From positions 5,832,501-5,896,500 of the forward strand of contig NC_091123.1 in the NCBI RefSeq assembly GCF_040183065.1: 64,000 nt of DNA, in the 5' to 3' direction. This document shows, piece by piece, positions 43,927 to 56,435 of this stretch. The notes under the pieces are model-generated. The model saw only the letters and a program-made list of their open reading frames with translations. It was not told the origin of the DNA and ran no database searches. The first letter of the stretch is position 1. Each line of letters begins with the position of its first letter. The DNA is from Periplaneta americana. Taxonomy: Eukaryota > Arthropoda > Insecta > Blattodea > Blattidae. The position numbers were made by a program, and so were the translations under genes.

Positions 43927-45391
43927 ATCAAAAATCTCGCAACACTACAATAGGTTACGTTCAAAGACAAAGAACTTTTTTTCTTCCCAATTTCAATTAC
44001 TAAAGTAGCTACTGGTAATATGACTATTATCAGCAGCCATCTTTCTCATTACAAAATCGTATGCCAATAAAAAAAAGCTGAATATTACAGAACTTTGCGA
44101 TCAGAATCCATGTTAACATTATTCTAAAGAGAATGAGAACTAACACTATAAATGATAAGATTTTACAAAATCTTTCAGTATAAATATGGAAAGTTACCTC
44201 AATCAAATTACAAGTTATCTGATAGATTAAGGCCTAACATTTATTGCGTCGCAGTTTACAAAATTTTTATGCCAATACATAACTGATGTCTCTCTTTATA
44301 GCAGATACAGTTATGAAAAAAATTCCACGATTTCAATAGCAGAATAGAGATAAAATAGTGACAATTATTAGTTTTATTTCTCGGCAAATAATTTACGTCT
44401 TTTTTTCTTCACTTCTATCAACAACTACAGATTTCCAATAGCTCAGATAGTTAAACGAACTGTTACAACACAGTTCTTAAGCTAACGTGTTTCAATTTCA
44501 TTTTATAATCATATGCTAAATTCTCACATTGGCAATAGATTTCATTCCTTAATAGAAATATTATATATTTTTTAATTAACACTGGAATTATTTTCGGACA
44601 TGAAGTTCCAGACCAGGTTTCTTTACAACTTCAATTTACAAGCACTTAATGATTTCTTTTAATAAAGAAGTGCAAACAACATTTTCCCCCTTATATCAAT
44701 TTGAAATTAGTTTTAAAAATGCAATTTATATAATGTACTGTGTTTTAGTATTTGGTAGTTACACAGATTTTATTTTTTACATTATTTTCCCTCATCATTA
44801 CTGAAGTAAATGCAATTCTCTTTTCCTAAAACAGAAATTTCAGAATGTATAACCTCAGGACTAGTATTACAGCCAATATTTTCTAACAAATAGGTCTCAT
44901 AAAATAATAATGTATAGCTTAATAAAATGAAACGTTTTAAATACACATTCATTACATACCACTTCTAAAATCAGATTTAATTCAAATAAAATTAAGAAGT
45001 CTAGGATGTAACTGCTGAGGATGGAAGTTTGAAGTAGTTAGGTTTCCAGGAAGACTGTGAACAGACAGAAGTGGAATTTAGTAAAATTATTGCAGGAATA
45101 ATGAAACTTAGGAAGACAAGAGAATGTAAAAAAAAAAAAGTTTACTAAAATTAAACCAAGTAAAGGCATTACTGGTTTTATGCTAATGGTGGTAGAAAGA
45201 TTCTTTTAGTAACATTCACTCAAAGCTCTCCTTTGCTACCCTGTTTCACTCTTTTTTGGTTGAAGTAATTGTAAATTGTAAACTGATTAATGTTATGGCA
45301 CATCCATGAAACATTACTTATTGTTCCTTAATTTTTGTTAAAATAAAATGAACAGGAAACATTCTATATGTCTACTCCTGATCACAATGTA
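43927..45391. other. 1.5 kb with no recognised feature
   Basis: AT-rich; no frames, TIRs or SINE heads seen. Confidence 0.4.
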
Positions 45392-46446
45392 CAGTGTGTC
45401 CACCATGAACCTGACACATTTCATTTGGCTGCCAAAAATCAATGAATGGAAATAAGTTGGTAACATGCATTGCAATATGTAGAGAAACTGTGGAAATTTC
45501 GTTGGCTATTTTTAAAAACCCACGCGAGAGGTTGTAAGTGGCGCTGCGGTAGCTTAAGTCAAAATGGCGACAGCACAAGAGCGAGCACAAGTGATCTGGT
45601 GGTATGCTGGGTTTCATGCATACAAATTGCAGTTGGTTCATGAACTGAAACCAGATGATGGTAATAAGAGGCAGGCATTTGCTATAGACATGTTACAGCA
45701 CATTGATGAAGACCCAACATTTTTAACTCGCATTGCTATTTCTGATGAGGCCACTTTTCATTTATCGGGCAAAGTCAACACACATAATGCGCGTATTTGG
45801 GGGTCAGAAAACCCATGCTGCATTGTGGAACACATTCGTGACAGCCCGAAATTAAATGTGTGGTGCGGATTGATGCACAATTTGATCATCGGCCCCTTTT
45901 TCTTTGCAGAACAAACAGTTACGTGCAATACCTACCTCGACATGTCGGATCAATTTGTTGTGCCTCAGTTAATGCATTTGCAGCCGAACGTCATCTTTCA
46001 ACAGGACGGCGCCCCACCACAGTGGAGCCTGATCGTTCGAGAATTTCTCGACACACAATTTCCCGGTCGCTGGATTGGGCGTGATGGACCGACAAGATGG
46101 CCACCTCGATCACCGGATATTACCCCTCTAGACTTTTTCTTGTGGGGATATGTCAAGAACAAAGTGTATACAGGCCACACAATTCGTGATCTTCAACAGC
46201 TACGCGGCCGCATAAGAGATGCCGTCAATTCCGTTACACCCGAGATGCTTCAGAAGACCTGGTAGGAAATTGAATTCAGGCTAGATGTTCTTCGTGCAAT
46301 GAGAGGATCTCATGTTGAGGTGTACTGATTTTTTTAATAAAACTTGGTGAGTTACTCTTGATATTGCATGCATTCTTTTCTTTTTACCCCAAGCAGTATG
46401 AATTATACAGCAATTTCAAATGTGTCAGGTTCATGGTGGACACCTG
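45392..46446 (+). mobile_element. IS630/mariner-type element, internally deleted
   Basis: Ends CAGTGTGTCCACCATGAACC (45392) and, inverted, CAGGTGTCCACCATGAACCT (46446) match for about 30 bp with one mismatch and are flanked by TA (45390-45391, 46447-46448). The transposase gene on the plus strand has lost its DNA-binding region. Confidence 0.88.
45564..46328 (+). pseudogene. IS630/mariner-type transposase, HTH deleted
   Basis: Starts MATAQERAQVIWWYAGFHAY, the normal N-terminus, then jumps directly to YKLQLVHELKPDDGNKRQAF; about 90 residues of helix-turn-helix are missing. The catalytic domain is present: ISDEATFHLSGKVN (first Asp), VIFQQDGAPPQWS (second Asp), WPPRSPDITPLDFFLWGYVK (third Asp). 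A TAG at 46263-46265 replaces the usual Gln after KTW; reading on gives EIEFRLDVLRAMRGSHVEVY to 46328. All three acids remain, but DNA binding should be gone. Confidence 0.9.
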
Positions 46447-46448
46447 TA

Positions 46449-47404
46449 TATCAGAATGGCCATTCCCATGTTATGAAATGGCAACATATAAAAGAAAACA
46501 ACCACTAGGATTTCCACTGTTGAAAATGAATTTTTTGGCAATGACAGCTAGATGGCAGTACAGCTGCAAGCTACTACTCCACACATATCCATCAGGATTA
46601 TAACGTGATTTCCTTTGCAGTCACTAGATGGCAGCATAGTGAAATTAATACAAGTTTTTGTCTTGAAAGTGCATTAGGCTCATCAATCTGTTATATATGA
46701 TCAGGGATGTTTACACTGTAACCGCCAATTTGTCTGCAACATCACATGTAACTGTAAATACCCACTTACACACTGTTACGTGCTAAAATATGAAATTATT
46801 ATACCTTAACATATCTGAAACATCTTGCAATTAAAATGAACGTAGTCTTTTGTTTATTCCTATACAGTAACAAATATATGCTAGAACGTAATCTTCTTAA
46901 AAACAGAGTACTACATGATAAGTTGATACATTTAAATATCTCACACAAACTTTAACAATAATCTGTTAATTGTATTTCAAATACCTTTCACTTTCATAAC
47001 TAATTTTACAACATAGCCACCATTTTGTTTTTTACAATTAAGAAGATAACTTTAAAAGATTTTTGTTAATTTGATTTTAAAAATTTCATACGAAAGTTAT
47101 AATACTCGCCATTTTGTATCACAACTTTCAAGATTGCACAGATGTTAGGCTGTATATTTTCTTAACTTGATTTCAGAGACCTTCGAAAGATTTTGTGCAG
47201 CTATTGTTCAATATGACCGCCATTTTGTGTTAGATTCTTTCTTAGCAAGTTGGTCTAATGATTCATTTATATTCAATTCCACAGTGAGCTGGAATCCATT
47301 GTAAAACTATTTTCTTATTAAGATTATGCCCTAAATGTCAATGACATTCAAGTGTTCTGCTACGATTATGTGGTATGAAACACTGTTCCTAGTGGTTTTT
47401 TATT
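46449..47404. other. no gene recognised
   Basis: AT-rich; the motif GCCATTTTG recurs several times between 46970 and 47230 in a loosely repeated context. Confidence 0.4.
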
Positions 47405-48285
47405 TTTGTTTTATTGGGTTATTTTAATCTTGGAGCAACAGTAACAAATATAAATGACACTCGGGAGGAAATTAAACACAGAATAAATATGGGAAATGCG
47501 TGTTATTATTCGGTTGAGAAGCTCTTATCATCTAGTCTGCTGTCCAAAAATCTGAAAGTTAGAATTTATAAAAGAGTTATATTACCGGTTCTTCTATATG
47601 GCTGTGAAACTTGGACTCTCACTCTGAGAGAGGAACATAGGTTCAGGGTGTTTGAGAATAAGGTTCTTAGGAAAATATTTGGGGCTAAGCGGGATGAAGT
47701 TACAGGAGAATGGAGAAAGTTACACAACACAGAACTGCACGCATTGTATTCTTCACCTGACATAATTAGGAACTTAAAATCCAGACGTTTGAGATGGGCA
47801 GGGCATGTAGCACATATGGGCGAATCCAGAAATGCATATAGAGTGTTAGTTGGGAGACCGGAGGGAAAAAGACCTTTAGGGAGGCCGAGACGTAGATGGG
47901 AGGATAATATTAAAATGGATTTGAGGGAGGTGGGGTATGATGATAGAGACTGGATTAATGTTGCACAGGATAGGGACCGCTGGCGGGCTTATGTGAGGGC
48001 AGCAATGAACCTTCGGGTTCCTTAAAAGCCATTTGTAAGTAAGTATTTTACGATGCTGTATCAACATCTAGGTTATTTAGCGTCTGAATGAAATGGTGAT
48101 AATGCCGGTGAAATGAGTCCGGGGTCCAGCACCGAAAGTTATCCAGCATTTGCTCGTATTGGGTTGAGGAAAAATCCCGGAAAAAACCTCAACCAGGTAA
48201 CTTGTCCCAACCGGGATTCGAATCCGGGCCACCTGGTTTCGCAGCCAGACGCGCTGACCTTTACTCCACAGGTGTGGACTCCTAG
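47405..48285 (-). repeat. tRNA-derived SINE, family B, split by a LINE
   Basis: The tail side TTTTATTGGGTTATTTTA (to 47426) and the rest from TATTTTACGATGCTGTATCA (48044) to the head near 48285 (B box CGGGATTCGAATCCGGGCC, A-box end CACAGGTGTGGAC) rejoin into one SINE when the LINE is removed. Confidence 0.9.
47427..48043 (+). mobile_element. 5'-truncated LINE, copy 4 (least decayed)
   Basis: Frame 47414-48025 runs without a stop from NLGATVTNINDTREEIKHRI through [33 protein letters not shown] and [20 protein letters not shown] to AAMNLRVP. The target duplication is TATTTTA at 47420-47426 and 48044-48050. This frame starts in SINE sequence and is not a gene. It gives the best local reference for copies 1 to 3. 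Confidence 0.9.
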
Positions 48286-49577
48286 TGGTGTAAATGGCGT
48301 TGGGAGTGAACCAGTTGAGAGCAGTGGTCTGCAGTAAGTAAACACAACACTATCACCATTCATATTGAAGACAATCAAATGATGAACAACTTATACACGA
48401 ACAGGTGTGAAGGAAACGTTTTGGCTATAAAACAGTGCAAATCACGCAGTGCTTGTAACTGACTGGAATGTTTGAAGCACCCTGTATACACGAATGTCAT
48501 GAATTGTGATGGAATGTCCAAGAAATTTTCTTAAATACCATCAAATAGTTCTTAAGTGGGCATTTCGAATGTATCAACTTACTAAGCAGACTCTGTACAT
48601 AAACTAGCTAATATTCATAAATTTCCTTTGAAAAATGTTATATATTAACATACTGTCACTCGTTTTATACCATCTGTCATCAGAACTATGACAAAATAGA
48701 AAATATATTACTTACAAAATGTACTACATTTACTCGAATGTAAGTCTCCAGTAATTTTTAAGAATAAAAAAGGAGTTCACTATTCACGTACAAATATTAC
48801 AGCCTTCAACACATTGTCTAATCCAAAATGAAACTGGTAAAAGATCATGAGGAGAGATCTGAAAAACCTAAATAAATTTTTTCTGTAACATTCACCATTT
48901 TAGAAGAAATCATTACGTTTCTATGAAGCATTTGGCAACATCACGGCTGCTGCAATAACTCTAGACAAGCACGGCCTGCACTCCTTACCTTCCCCTCCCC
49001 CTCTGCTGTACTCAGTCTGTGATGAGCGACAGTGTGCAGCGTTGCAAGATTTATCATAAAGATTTTTGCAATTATTCAATTTAAATTCATAGCTACATGG
49101 TTTGATATGCAAAAAAAAAAAAAGATTCAAGAAATTAAGGCGACATGCTACTGAATTTTCGTCAATTTTGGTCAATGTTAAAAGTTAATTTTCTTTTACT
49201 GATGAACTGTATTGACTAGGAACAAACCCATGCACCATTTCATTGTAGGTAGTCTTAGCATCATTTTAAAAGTTTAAGAAACAAATTATCTTTATTTGAG
49301 ATCCAGACATTTGTTTACTAAATTTATAAACACTTTTTTCCGAGTACATTTTTCAACATAAAATTTTGAAAATAATTGTGCACATGTAACTCATCAACAT
49401 CTATTCGATTTTAAAATTTCAAAAACTTACAATCAAAATTGTGGAGATTAGAAATCTCAGTAGCGTGTCCCCTTAACTGTTCAGATTATTTTTATCTATC
49501 AGCAATTTCTCTCGGCCATTACCGCAATAGACTGCAAATATTGGGCAAAGATAATTTTTTTCCTCTGTTTAATGGTA
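48286..49577. other. no gene recognised
   Basis: AT-rich. GAAGCACCCTGTATAC at 48474-48489 resembles a mariner terminal repeat, but I found no partner. Confidence 0.35.
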
Positions 49578-50006
49578 CAGCAGAGCATAGATTACTCGAT
49601 ACAATTGGGGATGGGGGGTGTTCGGATAACCGATCATTTACGAAAACAAATTGTACCGGTGTCATAGGAGCAGTATGAAACAAAGAAACACTGATATTAA
49701 ACAAAAACTGTACATACAGTATATATTTTGTATCACACGTCTTACAAATAACACACAACTCACTAGCCTAGTTTGACAAGTTCAAAATGGTCATTAAAAT
49801 AGGCCTACAGTTTAGGAAAAGAAGTCCATTATTATTATTTTTTTTTGTGCTTCAGAGCTGAAACTCGTTTCATTGCCGCTAAATCTCGCAAACAGCGCTA
49901 GCAGAACTTCTACATGGCACGTGCGCAAATTTAAATTTGCCGACTGGAACACTTTCAGTTAACCGATGTTTCGGTTGATCGGTATTCGGATAATCAATCT
50001 CTACTG
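49578..50006. mobile_element. pogo/Tigger-like MITE
   Basis: TA-flanked (49576-49577, 50007-50008). The right end, inverted, reads CAGTAGAGATTGATTATCCG. The left end CAGCAGAGCATAGATTACTC is a diverged match, and GTTCGGATAACCGATCATTT follows. The style (CAGTAGA...ATTATCCGAA...ACCG) is that of Tigger TIRs. Non-coding. Confidence 0.7.
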
Positions 50007-50104
50007 TATTTCACTGAAGGAAAAGTGTAAAAGTTTTGTTACGTTTAGCATCACCTCTTAAATTTTGGTGCATCGATCCCCTTCCACCCTGTACAGCACA
50101 GATG

Positions 50105-50250
50105 GAATTGGTGATAGTGAGATGGTATTTGATGAGATAAGGCCAGGATTCGCCATCAAACCTGACATTCTTCTTACGGTTGGGAGAAACCTCAGAAATA
50201 ATCCAACCATGTAATCAGCCCAAGTGGGAATCGAACCAACACTCAAACAC
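50105..50250 (-). repeat. tRNA-derived SINE, family A, partial minus copy
   Basis: Minus strand: B box GGTTCGATTCCCACTTGGGC, then GATTACATGGTTGGATTATT and ATCTCATCAAATACCATCTC. The A-box half is missing. Confidence 0.75.
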
Positions 50251-51344
50251 ACAGACAGTGAAGGACAATATACATTTATATTACTCTGCCCAGAAAGTAA
50301 TGTCCCATAATTTTTTCTGTGTAAATATTTATTTCTGAAGAAGGAAAATTACACACATTGTAACCTGCTATATTTTTAAGCTACTTCAGACACTGTTAAT
50401 CATTTTATATCATTAAATTTACAACTATACTCATTTTTTTGACGTGAATACATCTGGCAGTTTACGTGGCAGCAAAGGTAGTGTAACTGTAGAATGTGAA
50501 GAGATAGAATGTTCGCAACAGTGTCATAACAAACCAGGCTACAATCTCAATTGAGAAACAAACAACAGTGGACAAAGTTAATTGGAAAAATTCGCGAGTG
50601 AAGTTGAGTGAAGAAAGAAAATTCATACTGTTGAGGCATATGCAGCACAAATGGGAGCACGATGGTTACTATAGCAACTGATATATTTACTCTCAATGCA
50701 TAAAAGATAGCTACTCTCAGGAGTCTCAGCACAGAGAAGATGTACCGGGTTTTCAGGGTATCCCAAAAGAACAAATGTTGATTGTCACTGCTGATGTTTC
50801 CCTTATTCAACTGCAATTCTATCAGCATAAAACTCGCGTCTGGGTCTCCAATGCAGCCTATCTCAAGTTTAGTTTTGACAATACCAATCAGATAAAAAGG
50901 TATCTTACATCCGAGTAAATGTGTATATTAAAATATTGTTACAGTTCCAAATACAATGCAGAAATATGAATATAATTAATATAGCATAGGATACTGTAAG
51001 TTAACTTTGCAAAGCTGGTGGGATCCATACATTGCATATTAAAAAAAATATACTGCCACACACATCCTGTACAAGTTAAACACAGATTCAAACAGTTTGT
51101 AAATACAACAACAGTCACTGATTAACTTTATAATTTCTTTAACATTAGGAAATTACCTGACTATTTCGAACTGATATTCTTCACTGTCCGAAGCCTAGTG
51201 ATTTCCTAATGTTAACATAGTAAAGAAGTTATAAAATTAATCGTGATTATTAGGGCTAGGATTCTTAGGTAAATAAATATTTTATTTGCACTGTAACAGA
51301 AACTCTTAATTGTGTTTTAAGTTTCGAACAAGGTCACCTTAAGG
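50251..51344. other. no gene recognised
   Basis: AT-rich; near 51136-51217 ACATTAGGAAAT and its inverse suggest a decayed hairpin. Confidence 0.35.
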
Positions 51345-51689
51345 TAAGCGTTCACTAATCATATCGCACTCCTCGTACGAATCGCATGCAACGGATATTT
51401 TAGGTGCACTGCGTTCACTGTAACGGATCTACCTCATCGTCCCATCGGATTCCCTATCAGCTGTTTAAAACATGACGTCGTACGATATTGACATTGCTGA
51501 AAAGAGAGGAGTTTGAGGTTAGGGTTATTATTTATGAGTGTTAGCGAATAAGAATTTGTAATTCCTTCATGCGTCTTAATTGAAGAGGAAGAAATGAAAG
51601 AAATATTGGTTACATAATATATATGTAAGAAACGACTTAATTACTATAATGGAAACGCATCAAATTATATAATTCTTTACAATTTTCTA

Positions 51690-52608
51690 CAGGGTGGGGC
51701 ATAGGAACCAATTGTTTTTAAGATAATTATGAAACAGTTTTTGTTTTCAACACATTTTATTGGTAGAACAACGTTTGTGAGAACATACCATTTCAATTAT
51801 GAGCGGAAAATTACATCTGGCATGTGATGTCCGTGTTGACGCATTGTTTAAGGCGCTGACGAAAATTCACCTCTATTCTTTCCAGGAGATCTCTGTTGAT
51901 TTGAGTGATGTGTTGAAGTACTGTGTCCTTTAATTCATCTAATATTCGGGGCTTATCCTCGTAAACACGTGCCTTTAGGTACCCACATACAGAAAAAAGT
52001 CACGTGGGCAGGTCAGGGGACCGAGGAACATCACCAAATCTCGAAATGAGAAGATTGGAAAACAGGAGGCAAAGAACTGCCATCGACGCTCTGAAGATAT
52101 GCGCCGTGGCCCCATCTTGCTGAAACCACCCATCTTGTTTGGGTGTAAATGTAAATCGCTATGCAAAATCCATCTTACTGTATGATTGCTGATTCCAAGA
52201 GCAGTTGAATGTCTTCGAGCAGAGCAGCCTGGGCTGCGCAGTATTGCTTGTCTGACTGAAAATTTTCTGGAGTACGTACTCTGTGTTGGGGGCCGTGCGA
52301 TCTATTCTTCAGTATTGCGCCTTTTTTTTTTTTTTTTTAACCCAACATAAGATTGTGTCACGCACGGGAACAGAATCATTTCGATTAATATTGAATCTGT
52401 AGCAAAACTAACGCTGTATCGAGCTCACCGACTCACCATTTCTAACAAAACAATCATACGCAAACATGTATCCACTGCTCCATGATGCCGACTGCAGGTG
52501 AAATGCTATGAGCCACGGAATGGACTGTCACATGCCACACGTCTCTCCCTTTCATAATGACCGAGTGCAAGCCATTCCAAAAACACTTGGTTCCCATGCC
52601 CCACCCTG
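51690..52608 (-). mobile_element. IS630/mariner-type element, internally deleted
   Basis: Ends CAGGGTGGGGCATAGGAACC (51690) and, inverted, CAGGGTGGGGCATGGGAACC (52608) are flanked by TA. The transposase gene lies on the minus strand with its middle missing. Length 919 bp. Confidence 0.9.
51811..52483 (-). pseudogene. IS630/mariner-type transposase, middle deleted
   Basis: From ATG 52483 the frames read MEQWIHV, YDCFVRNGESVSSIQR, FCYRFNINRNDSVPVRDTIL (HTH) and VRTPENFQSD to DLHLHPNKM. The next residues already belong to the second catalytic block (GWFQQDGATAH), so the segment with the first catalytic Asp (about 130 residues) is deleted. FGDVPRSPDLPT, GYLKARVYEDKPRILDELKD and FRQRLKQCVNTDITCQM complete the C-terminus. 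Several frameshifts and stops, and a 16-18-bp A-run near 52322-52339. Confidence 0.8.
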
Positions 52609-53320
52609 TACAAGCAAAATAAGTTTCCCATCTGCCACTTTGGCGCGACACTGAATGTGACACACCATAATAGTAACAGTTGACCAATTAAAATTGATTT
52701 ATTAAAGGAGGCCATGATCGCACGCATCGGAAAAGTTGCTCATCCGAGAAACGTGGACAGATTTGCCGAGAGCCGGTGCGTACGATACGATGTAATGAAC
52801 GTGGTTACATAACAATTACAGCGAAGATTGTCTTTTTCTGATCCGTGCGATTCGTCCAATGAGTGCGATACGATGTAGTCAACACTTATCTTTAGCATAT
52901 ATTTTAAATTTTATTTTACATAAAAACACACAAAAATTAAGTTTTCATCAAATAATTTTCGAGAAAAGCTCCATTTCAGATTAATCATTACCTGAATGTT
53001 CAGTACAGTTGCTTAGAGGTGACAGCTGGCAACTGTTTCTCAGAATTGCCTATCTGTGGAACTGTCGAACTGCAGTCTGCTCTCTCGCCACAAGCGATAG
53101 ATAAGAGCTGTCACCACCAAAAATTGTACTGTAACTAACACACACAAACACTAATGTGTCTTGTAAGTTATCATAATGCTGATTCAGGAAGAAATTATAA
53201 TTTCATAAATTTCAGCTGCCTTTGTTTTCGTTTCAAATCATAAATATCTCTCTAGGGAGTACATGTTGTCTGTCAATGGCCAGGGCGTTCTTTTTTCCAG
53301 TACAAGACAGTGATATGAGT

Positions 53321-54608
53321 AGGGACCGGATTTTTATGTAATATCAAGGTGTGAAATATGTACATATTTATATAAGAAAAAATAAGCTGAATATGTACCA
53401 AAATATGTAAAATCACAAAAATATTTAACATCAATATCTGGCAGGTATAGGATAGGTAAGACTCTCCAGTTGTGAATTCATAGAGCACCTGACTTTTTTT
53501 TTACCGCACACTTGACACATTACTATTTTTCCATCTGTAGTGAAAGCTTCGTCCATCGCAATCCATGATTTTATTTTTGTCGTTAGGGTTGAAGATACAG
53601 GGGCCATTTTAGTTAGTTAAAAGCAGTAGATAAACTCACTTGCACTTTATACTGTAAGTACTAAAACTAGAGAACTGAGTGAAAGGAATGACACAACAGA
53701 ACTGCAAGCTTTACTGGATTAGGAGAAAATCAGAGGAGATGTGGGACACATGCATTTTAGCTGCTTCCTGTAAGAAACAAAGTACCTACTAAAATCTCAA
53801 ACTATAGGCATTCAGAAGGGTAGGATTATTCCAGCCGAGAACCATACTTTCTAATTGCTCGGAAAATCCCATTTCTGTATAGGTCTACTAAATTTAAAGT
53901 GAAGAGGTCAAGCAATAACCTGAAAAGCTATTTATTTTAATCTTTCAACATCTTTCCAGTTTGTTCCTTCACTCCAGCTTCTTTTCAAAAGTCGGCTACT
54001 TTATTGCGGCTCATGTCAGACTTGACATGGGTTTTCCCTGGAAGGATTAGGAAGAGTGTGGGTAAGGTTGCAAATTGCATGGGAACAGCTTGTTAAGACG
54101 TGTGCAGAACAATTATAGTTCGAGACAAATCATGTCGTCCTCGTTCCACTCCACCGCATGAAGGCAACGCTACTTTCTGAGTGATTTTTACAATACAAGG
54201 TAGTTGTATGAGAAAGGTTGCCTTTTGTTCACTCATATTTACAGTGGGTGGTATGGGGTGAGTGACTCTATTACTTCCTGGAACTAAGAACGTTATGTTT
54301 CGTCCCGAAATGTGACCTTTCTTGGGTAGGTAAAAAGGCTTCTTAAATCTGTGTATTTCAAATTATAAACTTCCCCAGCAGAAGTTTTTTCCCCCCCTTT
54401 TAGAGAAGTAAAAATGAATAAAACCCCTAAATATGTAGATTTATGTAATACCAAGCCATAATATGTAATGTGGGGAAAATATGTAAAAACATCCAGTATC
54501 AAATTTTAATATATTAATGGTAATTACAAGTTTCGCAAAGATTTGTTATTTATATACAGTTAGGTTGAAAGGAATATAATATGTAATTACATAAAAATCC
54601 GGTCCATA
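53321..54608 (-). mobile_element. hAT-like element with AATATGTA subterminal repeats
   Basis: GGACCGGATTTTTATGTAAT at 53323-53342 is exactly inverted at 54586-54605. Many AATATGTA motifs lie within 200 bp of each end. A BED-type first exon lies on the minus strand. The apparent flank duplication (TATGAG) is only 6 bp and offset, so hAT assignment rests mainly on the BED exon. Confidence 0.65.
53431..53607 (-). pseudogene. BED-finger first exon of a hAT-like protein
   Basis: From ATG 53607: MAPVSSTLTTKIKSWIAMDE, AFTTDGKIVMCQVCGKKK and a stop at 53431-53433. The CxxC pair and the preceding aromatic stretch fit the first half of a BED finger as in CGGBP1-like and hAT proteins. The His pair is lost, probably through slippage in the AAAAAAAAA run near 53500; the alternative frame after it reads SGALYEFTTGES. 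Confidence 0.6.
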
Positions 54609-55889
54609 GTTATGAGATATCATCAGTGATTTGTGATGGACACAACTTGAGGATGAATCTCATTGTGTACTGTAATTCTTCAGCAGTTGACGATACAGCA
54701 TAATTTATACTGGCGAGTACTGCATATTGTTTATATTCACATAAAATATTTGAAACATAATTAAATATTTTTCCCTTTTTGTCACACATTTTCCCGATTT
54801 TTAGCACCTAAAAATCCGAGCCCTAATTCTTATATAAGTGTTAAAAGTGTATACAATACAATAAAAAACAAAAAGACAACAACAGTGTCTTTAACTCATT
54901 GTTCACTGAGCCCAGAACGTAATCATCCTTCATATATCATAAAGCTAACTGCTAAATAAAGCAAGTACTGGTAAATATAAAATAAACTGTAAAATATTTA
55001 CAATAAATGTTTAATTATTTAAGATAAATATACACATTTGTAGGAGAAGGAAGCACAAACATTAGACTTCCATTACAGAAAGCGAATTCCTTCACGTTGA
55101 GCATTACTAAACATCGTAACATCAACATCCTTGTCCATGCAAAACATATCGTATTTCTGATCATTTGAAGTGTTCCTTATGCTCACAAACACCATTTTGT
55201 TCTATGCTGCATTCATTGTTTATGGCATCATTGTCAATGTAATACAACTCATGTAAAAACTGACAAATTCCGAGCAGTTTTGAAGCTGCCATTTCAGATA
55301 TTTCAGCTATTTTTATCTCATCTTAGAAACTAGTTTTCATTGTCTGACTTTGAAGACGATGAAACCATGAACTCTTAGATATACTGTAGCACCAATGACA
55401 CAATCAAATTCTCAATTATATTTCATGTACGGAATTGTCTGTTATTTCAGTACAGATTATATCCCAACTGAAAGTAGTTACTGGCAGTAGTATAGAACAA
55501 GTTAGGTTCTACGATTTTGGCTTCGGATTTATACGAATGATTAAAAAAAGGGTTTGTTTTCATACAATGTGATCCTCAAAGTATGACAAGAACTGTACAC
55601 TGAATGACTGATGTATAAAAAAAATATTAAAGCAACATGAACTGTGAAAATGATTACATATTATGAAATAACTCATGCACTAACAAGAAATACTTGATCT
55701 GAACAAAGATCTTTAGTGAGAAAATGTATCAGTGAGCACTCATCAAGTAAGAGCACCCAAATTACTTGGCAACAAAGAAAACGTATTTAATAGCATAATA
55801 ATCGCCATAGCTGCATCCTTATTTATAGACAAATTGGTCAAAACTTCAAAATTTCACAACATAATCATCACATGGATTTTCCCATTTAT
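54609..55889. other. no gene recognised
   Basis: AT-rich, no motif or repeat identified. Confidence 0.4.
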
Positions 55890-56150
55890 TTATTTTATTT
55901 TAGTAGGTTATTTTACGATGCTTTATAAACATCTCAGGTTATTTAGCGTCTGAATGAGATGAAGGTGATAATGCCGGTGAAATGAGTCCGGGGTCCAGCA
56001 CTGAAAGTTACCCAGCATTTGCTCATATTGGGTTGAGGGAAAACCCCGGAAAAAACCTCAACCAGGTAACTTGCCCCGACCGGGAACTGAACCCGGACCA
56101 CCTGGTTTCGCAGCCAGATGCGCTAATCGTTGCTCCACAGGTGTGGACTA
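55890..56150 (-). repeat. tRNA-derived SINE, family B, with 11-bp duplication
   Basis: Complete minus copy: tail ATTTTATTTTAGTAGGTTAT to A-box end CTCCACAGGTGTGGACTA. TTCCCATTTAT flanks both sides (55879-55889, 56151-56161). Confidence 0.92.
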
Positions 56151-56435
56151 TTCCCATTTATCACAATCAAGAATTACATATTTAAAAATAATGTGCCGCC
56201 ACTGTAACACAAAGTACCTTGATGCTCAAGATCGATTGTATGAGAAACAATAAGAGGCCACTGACGAAAGTGAATGGGGTAGAGGGTGTGAGATGTTAGC
56301 ACCAAGCCAATAGCCATAAATGCCTTTAGTTCAGTACAATTGTTGGTCGTGAGTGGTTGTTGTTTACAAGTGTTCAAATACTTTTTTTAGGCCTAAACCA
56401 ATCATCTTACCATGAACTGTTCCAGTAGTCAAATA

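Larger units (their letters stand above)
51345..52890. mobile_element. TIR element of unassigned class hosting a mariner
   Basis: The left end TAAGCGTTCACTAATCATAT with CGCACTCCTCGTACGAATCG is matched at the right end, inverted, by TAAGTGTTGACTACATCGTA with CGCACTCATTGGACGAATCG. Arms are about 50 bp. The mariner at 51690-52608 sits between them. Target duplication not resolved. Confidence 0.65.

Noticed and set aside
48113-48378. 74- and 79-codon frames on opposite strands
   Set aside because: By-products of the family B SINE; equivalent frames appear at its other copies (55982, 18797).
55732-55953. 73-codon frame with a hydrophobic segment
   Set aside because: Its C-terminal half is SINE tail sequence and the rest has no motif.
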